DNA of 23,584 bases, from NCBI GenBank assembly GCA_934630905.1, contig CAKTXN010000017.1, positions 1 through 23,584 of the forward strand, read 5' to 3'. The notes under the pieces are model-generated. The model had not been told where the DNA came from and made no database searches. It was given only the letters and a program-made list of their open reading frames with translations. A program made the translations under genes and the position numbers. Of the stretch, positions 15,470 through 22,750 are shown piece after piece. The stretch is from an uncultured Eggerthellaceae bacterium. GTDB taxonomy: Bacteria > Actinomycetota > Coriobacteriia > Coriobacteriales > Eggerthellaceae. Position 1 is the stretch's first letter. The number at the start of each line of letters is the position of its first letter.

Positions 15470-16042
15470 CTAAGGAAGCTCGCTTAGACGCTCCATGTGA
15501 AGCGTTTGCGCTATCAGGCATTTCAGCACTTCATCGGGCACGTTGCGGTGTGTTCGAATGTAGCCGCACAGGCCCAAAATCAGCATGTAGAAGGTTTCAT
15601 AGAGGTGCTCAATCTTGATATCGTGCAATTTCGCATAATCGCGCACGGTGGTGTCAATGATGTAGCTAGTGGTTTGGTCGGCCACGCGATTGACGAACTC
15701 CAGGTAAAGCGTGGCGTTTTCGCTGGTGTCAAGCGATCGGCGAAACGATGAGCCCTCGAATACGCCCATGCGCAGCACTTGCACAACGCCATCTAAAGCG
15801 TGCTCGATGTTGCCGACTTCGCGTTCGGCGTTCCACATCCGAAGCGATTCGATGTAGTCGGCAATGTAATCGTCAAGCACTGCTGACGTAACGGCGTGTT
15901 TGTCGGGGAAGTAGTGGTAAAACAGCGAGCGGGCAATGCCGCATTCGTCGGTGATGTCTTTTACCGACGTGCGAGCGAGGCCCTTTTTCTCGTAGAGCAT
16001 ACGAGCGGCTTCGATGATTTCTTGCTTTCGCGTATCGCTCAT
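15470..16042 (-). CDS. TetR/AcrR-family transcriptional regulator
   Basis: A 190-residue repressor-type protein. Residues 1-60 form the TetR DNA-binding domain (KQEIIEAARMLYEKKGLARTSVKDI, then GIARSLFYHYFPDKHAV with the recognition helix). The C-terminal part is an all-helical ligand-binding and dimerisation region with no recognisable ligand pocket. AGGGGG precedes the ATG. A perfect 17-base palindrome at 16103-16119 overlaps its own -35 box, as expected for autorepression. The membrane protein gene at 14387-15373 follows on the same strand. Confidence 0.92.
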   Translation of the reverse strand: MSDTRKQEIIEAARMLYEKKGLARTSVKDITDECGIARSLFYHYFPDKHAVTSAVLDDYIADYIESLRMWNAEREVGNIEHALDGVVQVLRMGVFEGSSFRRSLDTSENATLYLEFVNRVADQTTSYIIDTTVRDYAKLHDIKIEHLYETFYMLILGLCGYIRTHRNVPDEVLKCLIAQTLHMERLSELP

Positions 16043-16088
16043 GATTCGCCCCCTGCTGCTATTTTACGCTTCTGTCTGCGTTTTCTGC

Positions 16089-16119
16089 ATCATACGAAGG
16101 ATATTGACACTGTGTCAAT
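16089..16119 (-). promoter_or_regulatory. tetR promoter with overlapping palindromic operator
   Basis: On the minus strand TTGACA (16118-16113) and TATGAT (16094-16089) form a near-ideal promoter with an 18-base spacer. The perfect palindrome ATTGACAC-T-GTGTCAAT (16103-16119) covers the -35 box, so a dimer bound there would block RNA polymerase. The natural ligand of this site is the adjacent TetR protein. Confidence 0.78.
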
Positions 16120-16359
16120 GGACAGATGCGCGGATTCGTCAATCCCTGTTTCGCGCTGCTTGACGTAGGGTTTTCCCGGCTTTTTACTGGGGAATAAGTG
16201 CTGCTTTGAGGTAGCAATCGTGCGGGTGCGGTTGACGTTTTGTCGATGCAGGTGCAGGAGACGCGGGGCAAGGGCGAGGAAAGCTTCGCGCGCATTCGGG
16301 GCAGGGGGTTGTGGATTGCGGTGCGGTGCTGCAGGTGCTACGGGTGCAAAAAGTCCCGG

Positions 16360-16474
16360 AAAATAAAAACCGCGCCCGAAGGCGCGGCTATTCTCAGTCG
16401 GAAAAGATCAAAACCCCGTCCCCTCCAAAAGCGAAGTTTGAGCTTTCCCGAAGCTCAGAAATCAAAAATCAACA
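16360..16474 (-). ncRNA. Candidate small RNA with its own promoter and terminator
   Basis: On the minus strand a promoter at 16509-16481 (TTGCAA, 17-base spacer, TATACT) would start transcription near 16474. The transcript contains a hairpin TGAGCTT/AAGCTCA (16439-16457) and a purine-rich GGAGGGGACGGGG stretch (about 16411-16424), then an intrinsic terminator: CCGCGCC/GGCGCGG (16370-16387) with a four-base loop followed by TTTTTATTTT. The length is about 115 nt. The only reading frame from the first ATG stops after six codons, so a coding role is unlikely. I recognise no known RNA family. Confidence 0.55.
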
Positions 16475-16480
16475 TTGCCT

Positions 16481-16509
16481 AGTATAGCTGGTTTACTGCG
16501 CCGTTGCAA
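16481..16509 (-). promoter_or_regulatory. Promoter of the candidate small RNA
   Basis: TTGCAA (16509-16504) and TATACT (16486-16481) are separated by exactly 17 bases on the minus strand. No protein gene begins downstream; the next minus-strand signal is the terminator at 16360-16387. Confidence 0.6.
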
Positions 16510-16572
16510 AGGTTTTTTCTTGCTAGAAGTTATCACTGATTTCGCATCACTATTTTTTAAGTAAGGCCTCGC

Positions 16573-16712
16573 TATAATCTGCGTATTCTCTTCTATTCTT
16601 TTTCGGGATGTCCTATTCCAAGGGTGATATGCGGAGTAGGGGGATGACTTGCTATTATGAATATGCAGCGAAAATCGTTGAAGGATGTTCGTGGTGAACT
16701 CCTTCATTTTTT
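16573..16712 (+). ncRNA. Second, divergent small-RNA candidate
   Basis: A perfect -10 box TATAAT (16573-16578) lies on the plus strand, though no good -35 is visible. About 100 bases downstream a hairpin (GAAGGA and GTTC at 16680-16690 with GAAC and TCCTTC at 16696-16705, one bulged T) is followed by ATTTTTT, a terminator shape. GGGGGATG (16639-16646) could also pair with CATCCCCC (16716-16723), which would compete with or enclose that hairpin. No protein frame with a ribosome site exists here. The evidence is weaker than for the minus-strand candidate. Confidence 0.35.
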
Positions 16713-16729
16713 CGCCATCCCCCCTCTCT

Positions 16730-16756
16730 AAAAAGGACCCAGCTGGGTCCTTTTTT
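16730..16756. terminator. Bidirectional terminator at the lysR 3' end
   Basis: AAAAAGGACCC and GGGTCCTTTTT (16730-16755) form a near-continuous palindrome around AGCT, with A and T tracts on both sides. It abuts the lysR stop codon (16757-16759) and can end lysR as well as any plus-strand transcript arriving from 16580. Confidence 0.88.
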
Positions 16757-17671
16757 CTACCAATGGTGGTTTTTCATGTAGCGCTGCAGCTCTTCGATAA
16801 TCTCGTTGCAGGTTTGGAGCTCTGGTCGCTTGTCGTCCTTTGAGATGAAGGCACTTACTTCATATGATGTGTCAACGCCGGCCAAAGGCATGAAATCAAC
16901 GAGGTCTCGATAGAGCGGTATGTTGTGTTCCGACGAAAATCCTATCCGATCGGAAGAATGCACGCGCAGCATTGCGGTATCGACATCTGGATAGAAATCA
17001 AGGTTTTTCTCAGGCAAATCATTAGGAAGAAACTCTTGAATGAATGTTGCCATGTTCCCGTACGACGCTTCGTCGGGCAGAAGGATGAGTTTGTCTTTCA
17101 AAGATTCAAGGCTTACGTATCCGTCAACGAGCTCCTTGTGAATGGGGTGATCGGGTCTTGCCACCGCATCGAATCGATCCGTATAAAGAGGCTCAACGCG
17201 ATACACTTCGTGGGCCTCGGGGAAGAAGTCCATGCTGAAAACCAAATCGGGATTCTGCGATCCAAGGGAAAGCCGAATCTCCCAAAATTCGCAGCACCGT
17301 AAGTTGACGTGCACTTCGGGTGCATATTTGCGCATTTTCGATAAGAACAGGTGCAGGAAAGGCCGTGACGCACCGCGAAGATAGCAGATGTCAAGGTTGG
17401 CGGTGTAGCCTTCCTCAAGGCAGCGCAAATGCGTTACGGCGCAATCGTACCGTCTTACAATGTAGCTTGCGTCTTTCTGAAAGATCTTGCCCTGTTCGGT
17501 GAGGCTTACTTTATGGGAGTTTCGTTCGAACAGTTTGGTATGGAGCTCGTCTTCCATGGCTGCTATGTGCTTGCTTAACACCGATTGACTTAAAAAGAAG
17601 TGTTTTGCCGTTGCGCTGAAGTTCAACGAATCCGCTAAGAAGCTGAATTCGCGCAAATGATCGATATTCAT
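16757..17671 (-). CDS. LysR-family transcriptional regulator
   Basis: A 304-residue regulator. The N-terminal winged helix-turn-helix is clear: MNIDHLREFSFLADSLNFSA, then SQSVLSKHIAAMEDELHTKLFER and LTEQGKIF (residues 1-65). Residues ~85-300 form the periplasmic-binding-protein-like effector domain, so it probably responds to a small organic molecule. ATG 17671 is chosen for GAAGGGGG just upstream; the frame is open 11 codons further. It lies on the same strand as, and after, the SLC13-like transporter, with a terminator between, and near the molybdoenzyme operon. LysR proteins usually control neighbouring genes, so these are its likely targets. Confidence 0.93.
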   Translation of the reverse strand: MNIDHLREFSFLADSLNFSATAKHFFLSQSVLSKHIAAMEDELHTKLFERNSHKVSLTEQGKIFQKDASYIVRRYDCAVTHLRCLEEGYTANLDICYLRGASRPFLHLFLSKMRKYAPEVHVNLRCCEFWEIRLSLGSQNPDLVFSMDFFPEAHEVYRVEPLYTDRFDAVARPDHPIHKELVDGYVSLESLKDKLILLPDEASYGNMATFIQEFLPNDLPEKNLDFYPDVDTAMLRVHSSDRIGFSSEHNIPLYRDLVDFMPLAGVDTSYEVSAFISKDDKRPELQTCNEIIEELQRYMKNHHW

Positions 17672-17766
17672 GCATCCCCCTTCGATATGAAATCCCCCGA
17701 GCAAGTCGTTTGTGTCTGTGCATAAGATACACCGTTTACCAGCGGTAGCAGCTATTTTTATCAGGA

Positions 17767-17782
17767 ATTATTTGATGATAAT
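17767..17782. promoter_or_regulatory. Possible LysR-type operator (T-N11-A)
   Basis: ATTAT-N6-ATAAT at 17767-17782 is an interrupted palindrome of the LysR box form (a T and an A flanking 11 bases), 95 bases upstream of the lysR start, a common place for an autoregulatory site. AT-rich palindromes also arise by chance, so the call is tentative. Confidence 0.35.
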
Positions 17783-17803
17783 TTTTTTGTTGGAGCTTGT
17801 TGA

Positions 17804-17833
17804 AACAAAAAGCCTCCCTGCAAGAGGGAGGCT
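17804..17833 (-). terminator. Terminator of the SLC13-like transporter gene
   Basis: AGCCTCCCT (17811-17819) and AGGGAGGCT (17825-17833) form a perfect 9-bp stem with a 5-nt loop. On the minus strand it is followed by TTTTTGTTT. It lies 30 bases past the transporter stop. Confidence 0.88.
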
Positions 17834-17862
17834 AAAAGAGCGAGATGAGTTAAAGGGGGCTT

Positions 17863-19287
17863 TTACGCTACCAAAGGCAGGCCCATGGCGGTGCCGACGA
17901 AGTAAACAACAAGAACCTCAACAACAACGTAAGCAATGGAGCACAGCCAGCCAGCCTTAGTTAGCTCGGCAGAGGTGTAATAGCCCTCGGCGAAAGAGAC
18001 CAGCATAGGAGGGCTCAGCGGCAGCAGGAAGGAACCTGCGGTGATGGAGCCCATGAGCATGGCGAACATAGCGGGCGATACGCCGGCGGCAACCAGGTAG
18101 CCCATGACAGCGGGGACGAACAGCGCGCACAGAGCAGGGGCGGCAGGAACGAAGGTGTGCACAATGTAAGCCAAGGCGGTGAACACCAGCAGACCAGCCA
18201 GAACAGGCAGGTTCATAACGCCTGTTGACAGCAGGGAGTTAACCAGGAATGCTGCAGCACCCGTTGAAGCGCACGCGCCCGCAATGGACATAACGCCGGC
18301 AACCATCAGAACCACGCCCCAGCCAACGGTGTCTTGGAAGTCCTTCCAGGTGACCAGTTCCAAACCAGGAATGAAGGCGACAGCCAGCATGACCATAACA
18401 ACGTTGACGTTGGACAAAAGGGGAATCCATGTACCGGCAACAAAGCCAGCAACCAAAACAATCATGTAGATCAAGGACAGAATGTCTTTGGTGGTCATGG
18501 GGGTCTTCTCATCGGTGCCCTTTACCAAAGCAGCTTCTTCTTCAGAAAGATCTTCGGGAGGGAATACCTTGCAAATAACAAGCCAGCAGAACGGCACCAA
18601 AATAACGGCAATGATCAAGCCGGGAACGAACCACTGGAAGAAGTCGATGGACAAACCGTAGGTGCTTGTCAGAAGGCCAGAGCACAGAATGTTCAAGGAC
18701 TGGCCGAACGGGGTGATAAAGCCGCCCAGGATTGCCGCAAAGGCAATGCCCAAAGCCAGGCAGCGACCCAGATTCGGGTGGGTTTCCTTTGCGTTGATGC
18801 CGCGCAAGAACGGCAAGGCCAAAGCCATACCCACAGCAACGGCGCCCGTGTCGGTCATGAACATAGACACAATGGCGGTTGCAATCATGTAAGCCAAAAC
18901 AATCGACTTCGGCTTAGTGCCTGCAAGGCCAACCAGCGCTTGGACAAGGCGCGTACCCAGCGAGCTTTTCGTCATGATAACGGTCATAATGAAAATGCCG
19001 AAGATAAACCAAGGAGTTGCGGAAACAAAACCGCTCCATGCGTCGGCAAACTTGGGCACAACCCCCAGAACAGCCAGCAGGATAGCTCCCAGTAAGCCCG
19101 TGACGCCTACGGGAAGAACATCGCACATCCAGAAAACGATGCACATCAGCAGAATGCCGATAGAGGTCAGACCCTCATGAGTAAGCTCTTCGTTGCCAGG
19201 AATCAACATGCATGCGATCAGGCAAACGATACCCAAGACTAAACCGATGTATTTTTTCATCGGTGTCTTAGCTTTTTCGGTAGACAT
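17863..19287 (-). CDS. SLC13/DASS (divalent anion:Na+ symporter)-family transporter
   Basis: A 474-residue membrane protein with about eleven to twelve hydrophobic segments and the two-fold repeat layout of the DASS family, which imports di- and tricarboxylates, sulfate and related anions. Recognisable stretches are GILLMCIVFWMCDVLPVGVTGLLGAILL, ILGGFITPFGQSLNIL, MLAVAFIPGLELVTWKDFQ and the C-terminal SFLLPLSPPMLVSFAEGYY. The two sodium-site motifs (usually SNT) are changed: TDT at 145-147 in the first half and VPAAPAL (about 380-386) in the second. ATG 19287 is chosen for AAGGAGGGG upstream; the frame extends 8 codons further. It follows the small membrane protein by 69 bases and diverges from the molybdoenzyme operon, suggesting it imports that enzyme's substrate. 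Confidence 0.85.
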   Translation of the reverse strand: MSTEKAKTPMKKYIGLVLGIVCLIACMLIPGNEELTHEGLTSIGILLMCIVFWMCDVLPVGVTGLLGAILLAVLGVVPKFADAWSGFVSATPWFIFGIFIMTVIMTKSSLGTRLVQALVGLAGTKPKSIVLAYMIATAIVSMFMTDTGAVAVGMALALPFLRGINAKETHPNLGRCLALGIAFAAILGGFITPFGQSLNILCSGLLTSTYGLSIDFFQWFVPGLIIAVILVPFCWLVICKVFPPEDLSEEEAALVKGTDEKTPMTTKDILSLIYMIVLVAGFVAGTWIPLLSNVNVVMVMLAVAFIPGLELVTWKDFQDTVGWGVVLMVAGVMSIAGACASTGAAAFLVNSLLSTGVMNLPVLAGLLVFTALAYIVHTFVPAAPALCALFVPAVMGYLVAAGVSPAMFAMLMGSITAGSFLLPLSPPMLVSFAEGYYTSAELTKAGWLCSIAYVVVEVLVVYFVGTAMGLPLVA

Positions 19288-19356
19288 AAGTCCCCTCCTT
19301 TTTACTATCAAACGAATACACCAGTCGCGTTTTCGTGCAAAACAATCAGTTTTGCG

Positions 19357-19635
19357 CTACCTCCTTCTCTTCTTGCTCTTTTCAATGTGCGAAGGCTTGC
19401 CTTGCTTGGTAAGGGCTGAAGCCATTTGAAGCGGTGCCAAATCGAGGGCCTTCGAAACGCTGTCGCGGGGTTGCGCATCGATCCCGAAGTATTCCGAGAC
19501 TTCGCGCATGGTTTCTTTTACGGTTGGCTTGGAGGGTTCGCTCTGCTCGCCGTTTTTCTTCCAACGCAGATAGCTAAGGAAGATAGCGCCGATAAGAATT
19601 GCGCCGCACAATGCAGTGATAAGAGCTTGATCCAT
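19357..19635 (-). CDS. Small single-helix membrane protein of unknown function
   Basis: A 92-residue protein with one hydrophobic helix at residues 4-23 (ALITALCGAILIGAIFLSYL), then a charged region and a basic end (KSKKRRR). No motif is recognised. ATG 19635 has AGGGGG eight bases upstream. It precedes the transporter gene on the same strand by 69 bases, so it may be an accessory subunit or a stabiliser of that carrier, or simply co-transcribed. The residues PTVKETMREVSEYFGIDAQ suggest an amphipathic cytoplasmic helix. It is probably a genuine gene because of its start context and position, but no homologue is known to me. Confidence 0.7.
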   Translation of the reverse strand: MDQALITALCGAILIGAIFLSYLRWKKNGEQSEPSKPTVKETMREVSEYFGIDAQPRDSVSKALDLAPLQMASALTKQGKPSHIEKSKKRRR

Positions 19636-19935
19636 GATTCCCCCTAGAATTCGCCCCTGCGTGTGGAGAGTGTTTCGAATGCCTTGATGGGCCCTGCCTC
19701 TCGCAAGGCAAATAGTACGTTGTTATGGTTTTCCTGGGCGTTTCCTTAATGGGGTCTTTCTTTCCAATACCGAAATGCCACGCGCTTGCCAATCTTCCTA
19801 TCATTTACGTCAGGCGTTTCCCCTTCGAGCACTCAAGCAAGCATCCAGCTGTTTGACTGCTTCTTGAAAACGCCGGCAGAAGAGAGAAGTTCGTTTTTTA
19901 CGGCGAATAAGATGAAAGTATGGGAGGAGTGAAGA
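19636..19935. other. Divergent control region between the transporter and molybdoenzyme operons
   Basis: This 300-base gap holds no gene. GGCGTTT (19813-19819) and AAACGCC (19868-19874) bracket a smaller imperfect hairpin (CAAG and AAGCA near 19843-19852, with TGCTT and CTTG near 19857-19866), a possible leader structure or operator. A strong ribosome site (GGGAGGAG, about 19921-19928) precedes the ATG at 19936. No convincing -35/-10 pair is visible on either strand, which fits activator-dependent promoters controlled by the nearby LysR protein, but that is inference. Confidence 0.5.
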
Positions 19936-22290
19936 ATGGCTGAATTCAAAGACGTGTCGCACGAGCGTGCTGAAGGCGAAAAGATTGGCCGTCCCGACAA
20001 GTACGAGTACGTGTCTCATGAGAAGCCGTGGCGCTATCAGGAAGGCGAGTACACGGTAACCCGAGGCTCTGCTTGGTCTGGCCCTGGATGCCATTTGGGC
20101 TGCGGCTTGTTGCTGTACACCGACAAAGAAGGCAATCTTGTTAAGGTCGAAGGTGACCCCGAGAATCCTTTCAACGAGGGTCGTCTTTGCGTGCGTTGCT
20201 TGGATCTGATGGAGACTACCTACAATGAGTCTCGTGTTGTGTACCCCATGAAGCGTGACCCCAAGGATCGCGGTAAGGATGCTTGGACTCGTATTACCTG
20301 GGATGAAGCCTATGACCTTATTGCCGAGAAATTCTTGGCATACAAGAAGGAATTCGGCGCTGAATCCGTTTTGTTCTACAAGGGAACCGGTCGCGATATT
20401 GCTCCTTGGATTTCGCATTTGGCCTGGTCTTTTGGCAGCCCCAATGTTGTTTTCGGCCTTTCTGGCTGCGCTTGCTTTGTTCCGCGTATCGCTTCTTCCA
20501 TGTGCACCTCTGGTTCTTTCTGGGTTGGCGACTACTCGTCTCAGTTCACTAAGCGCTACGAGGATCCTCGTTGGAAGCTTCCCGAGTGCATTGTTCTGTG
20601 GGGCAACAATCCTGTTGTTTCCAATTCCGACGGTCTGTACGGCCACTGGGTTGTTGACTGCATGAAGATGGGCTCCAAGGTTATTTCCGTTGATCCTAAG
20701 ATGACGTGGCTTGGCGCTAAAGCGGAAATCTTCTTGCCGCTGCGTCCTGGTACCGATGCTGCTTTGGCCATGGGTATTCTGCATGTCATGATCGAAGAGG
20801 AAATCTACGATAAGGAATTTGTTGACTGCTGGTGCTATGGCTTTGAAGCTTTGGCTCAAGCTGTTGCTCCTTACACTCCGGAAAAGACAGCTGAGATTTG
20901 CTGGGTTGACGCCGAGGATATTATTCAGGCGGCGCGCATGATGGCCAACGCCGATGGCATGATTCTTCAGTGGGGCGTTGCCGTTGATATGTCCAAGGAA
21001 GCTGTTCCTGCATGTCAGGCTCTGTCTGCCCTGTTCCAGATCACGGGCAATGTTGATAATCCCGGCGGCATGATTGCTCCCCCGTCCATTCTTCCGTACT
21101 ACGCTGGTTGGGGCGGCGAGAACCTTTCCGACGAGCAGAAGGAAAAGCGTTTGGGCATCCACAAATACCCGCTGTATCGTTACGGCTTCAAGAACGCTTC
21201 GACCGATGTGGTAATCAACTGCCTGGAAACCGGCCTGGACGAGAATGGCAACCCGTATCCGCTGAAAGCGGCTTGGATGCAGACCACGAACCCGCTGATT
21301 AACTCTTCGCCTGATAGCCGTCGTACGTATCATGCTTTGAACAACCTGGAATTCATTGTTTCGGTTGATATGTTCATGACTCCTACCGTTCAGGCTTTGG
21401 CTGACGTGTTCCTGCCTGCTTGCACCTTTGCCGAGCGCAACGGTATCCGTATTGGCGATGGCGTGCAGCGTGGCGAAACCATCAACAAGGCTATCCAGGT
21501 GGGCGAAGCCAAGTCCGACATGGTAATCAACATGGAGATTGGTTGGCGCATTTGCCCCGAGTACTACCCGTGGAAGACCGAGGAAGAGATGTTCTCCCAT
21601 ATTCTTGAGGGCATGGACATGTCTTTCGAGGAATTGCGCGAGAATGCTCCTACGTATTTGGATTTCGAGTACAAGAAGTACGAGAAGGGCTTGCTCCGTC
21701 ACGATGGAAAGCCTGGTTTCGAGACCGCAACGGGCCGTATCGAGCTTTGGTCAACGTATTTCAACCAGATCGGTATCGACTGCATTCCGTCCTTCGATGA
21801 GCCTTCTCCTGGTCCCATCGCCGACCCCGATATGTATAAGGAATATCCGTTGATTCTGACTACAGGCGCTCGTAACTGGTCTTTGTTCCATTCCGAGCAT
21901 CGTCAGGTTCCGCGTTTGCGTGCGTTGCGTCCCGATCCGGGTTTGGAGATTAATCCTCAAACCGCAGCAAATCTTGGTCTTTCCGAAGGCGACTGGGTTT
22001 GGGTTGAGAATCATCGTGGCCGTGCAAAGCGCCGCTTGATCTTCAACGAAGGTCTGGATGCCCGCTATGTGGCAACCGATCACGGTTGGTGGATGCCCGA
22101 AAGGGAAGGCTACGAAGATGGTGGCTACTCGGGTATGTATGACTACAACATCAACCAGCTGCTTGCATACGATCCCGGTCGTTCTGGTTTCGGCTCCAAC
22201 TACAAGACGGTTCTTTGTCGTCTTTACAAGTGCGAAGAGGGCGACCACAACACCATGGCAAACCCGCTGGGTCACGATGAGGAGGAGTAA
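19936..22290 (+). CDS. Molybdopterin-dependent oxidoreductase, DMSO-reductase superfamily, acetylene hydratase-like
   Basis: A 784-residue catalytic subunit binding a bis-MGD molybdenum (or tungsten) cofactor. Near the N-terminus GCHLGCG and CVRC give C52, C56, C85 and C88; the usual first Cys of the Fe-S site (position 49) is Gly. Further marks are GDPENPFNEGRLC, WTRITWDEAYDLIAEKF (117-133), GSPNVVFGLSGC with C178 as the likely metal ligand by alignment to acetylene hydratase, LPLRPGTDAAL (267-277) and a C-terminal MGD-binding domain (EYPLILTTGARN, LSEGDWVWVENHRGR, HGWWMPEREG). There is no Tat or other signal peptide, so it is cytoplasmic. Relatives include acetylene hydratase, pyrogallol transhydroxylase and gut catechol dehydroxylases; the substrate cannot be read from sequence. 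Codons are biased like eno, suggesting high expression. The Fe-S gene follows after 2 bases. Confidence 0.93.
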   Translation: MAEFKDVSHERAEGEKIGRPDKYEYVSHEKPWRYQEGEYTVTRGSAWSGPGCHLGCGLLLYTDKEGNLVKVEGDPENPFNEGRLCVRCLDLMETTYNESRVVYPMKRDPKDRGKDAWTRITWDEAYDLIAEKFLAYKKEFGAESVLFYKGTGRDIAPWISHLAWSFGSPNVVFGLSGCACFVPRIASSMCTSGSFWVGDYSSQFTKRYEDPRWKLPECIVLWGNNPVVSNSDGLYGHWVVDCMKMGSKVISVDPKMTWLGAKAEIFLPLRPGTDAALAMGILHVMIEEEIYDKEFVDCWCYGFEALAQAVAPYTPEKTAEICWVDAEDIIQAARMMANADGMILQWGVAVDMSKEAVPACQALSALFQITGNVDNPGGMIAPPSILPYYAGWGGENLSDEQKEKRLGIHKYPLYRYGFKNASTDVVINCLETGLDENGNPYPLKAAWMQTTNPLINSSPDSRRTYHALNNLEFIVSVDMFMTPTVQALADVFLPACTFAERNGIRIGDGVQRGETINKAIQVGEAKSDMVINMEIGWRICPEYYPWKTEEEMFSHILEGMDMSFEELRENAPTYLDFEYKKYEKGLLRHDGKPGFETATGRIELWSTYFNQIGIDCIPSFDEPSPGPIADPDMYKEYPLILTTGARNWSLFHSEHRQVPRLRALRPDPGLEINPQTAANLGLSEGDWVWVENHRGRAKRRLIFNEGLDARYVATDHGWWMPEREGYEDGGYSGMYDYNINQLLAYDPGRSGFGSNYKTVLCRLYKCEEGDHNTMANPLGHDEEE

Positions 22291-22292
22291 TA

Positions 22293-22640
22293 ATGGCTAA
22301 GGGTATTTTGGTTGATTACGAGTGGTGCTCCGGATGCCACTCTTGCGAGATGGCCTGTGCTGTTGAACTGTCTCATGTTTTTCCCGACAATCATGCCGGT
22401 ATCAAGGTAGTGCAGGAAGGTCCTTACAAGATTGGCGAGAAGAAATGGACCTTCATCAACATGCCTATCATCACTGATTTGTGCGATCGCTGCGCAAACC
22501 GTGCAGCTGTGAATGGCGACGAGCGTCCTACGTGCGTTAAGCATTGCCAGGCTCGCTGCTTGAAGTATGGTGAAGTGGAAGAGCTGGCAAAAGAGCTGGC
22601 CGCAAAGCCGAAGCAACTGTTGTATTGCCTTGAGGCATAA
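22293..22640 (+). CDS. 4Fe-4S ferredoxin-type electron-transfer subunit
   Basis: A 115-residue protein with the pattern C12-x2-C15-x2-C18-x3-C22 and a second group C64-x2-C67-x13-C81-x3-C85-x3-C89, giving up to two [4Fe-4S] clusters in the arrangement of DmsB-like subunits but shorter than DmsB or HybA, which normally carry four. A tenth Cys (C112) is near the end. No signal peptide or membrane segment is present. It starts 2 bases after the molybdoenzyme stop, with its ribosome site inside that gene's end (GAGGAGG), so the two are translationally coupled and likely form an alpha-beta complex passing electrons to or from the molybdenum site. Confidence 0.9.
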   Translation: MAKGILVDYEWCSGCHSCEMACAVELSHVFPDNHAGIKVVQEGPYKIGEKKWTFINMPIITDLCDRCANRAAVNGDERPTCVKHCQARCLKYGEVEELAKELAAKPKQLLYCLEA

Positions 22641-22666
22641 GTTTTAAAGGCAATTGCCGTTTTCAA

Positions 22667-22694
22667 AGGCGCCAGGCGATAGCTTGGCGCCTTG
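22667..22694 (+). other. Intercistronic hairpin between the Fe-S gene and the Cys-rich gene
   Basis: AAGGCGCCA (22667-22675) pairs perfectly with TGGCGCCTT (22686-22694) around a 10-nt loop. No T tract follows, so it is unlikely to be a full terminator. It may lower expression of the downstream small gene or protect the upstream message from decay. Confidence 0.55.
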
Positions 22695-22750
22695 GCGTAT
22701 CGTTGGTTGGCGCGATGGAGTAATAAAGCAAGGAAAGGCAGAATTTTACT

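Noticed and set aside
16240..16482. 80-codon plus-strand frame downstream of the tetR promoter region
   Set aside because: It runs through the small-RNA terminator hairpin and has no ribosome site or recognisable sequence.
16462..16707. 81-codon minus-strand frame between the small-RNA promoter and the lysR terminator
   Set aside because: No ribosome site, overlaps a clear promoter and hairpin, and has an unlikely Ser/Lys composition.
16639..16723. 85-base stretch with an 8-bp closing stem, considered as a selenocysteine-type tRNA
   Set aside because: No T-loop consensus, no plausible anticodon arm and no CCA context.
18334..19095. 253-codon plus-strand frame inside the transporter gene
   Set aside because: Its translation is Gln/Asn/His-rich, the typical complement of hydrophobic membrane codons; no homology recognised.
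19810..21702. 630-codon open frame on the minus strand across the molybdoenzyme
   Set aside because: Antisense to a strongly conserved gene with biased codons; no domain or ribosome site.
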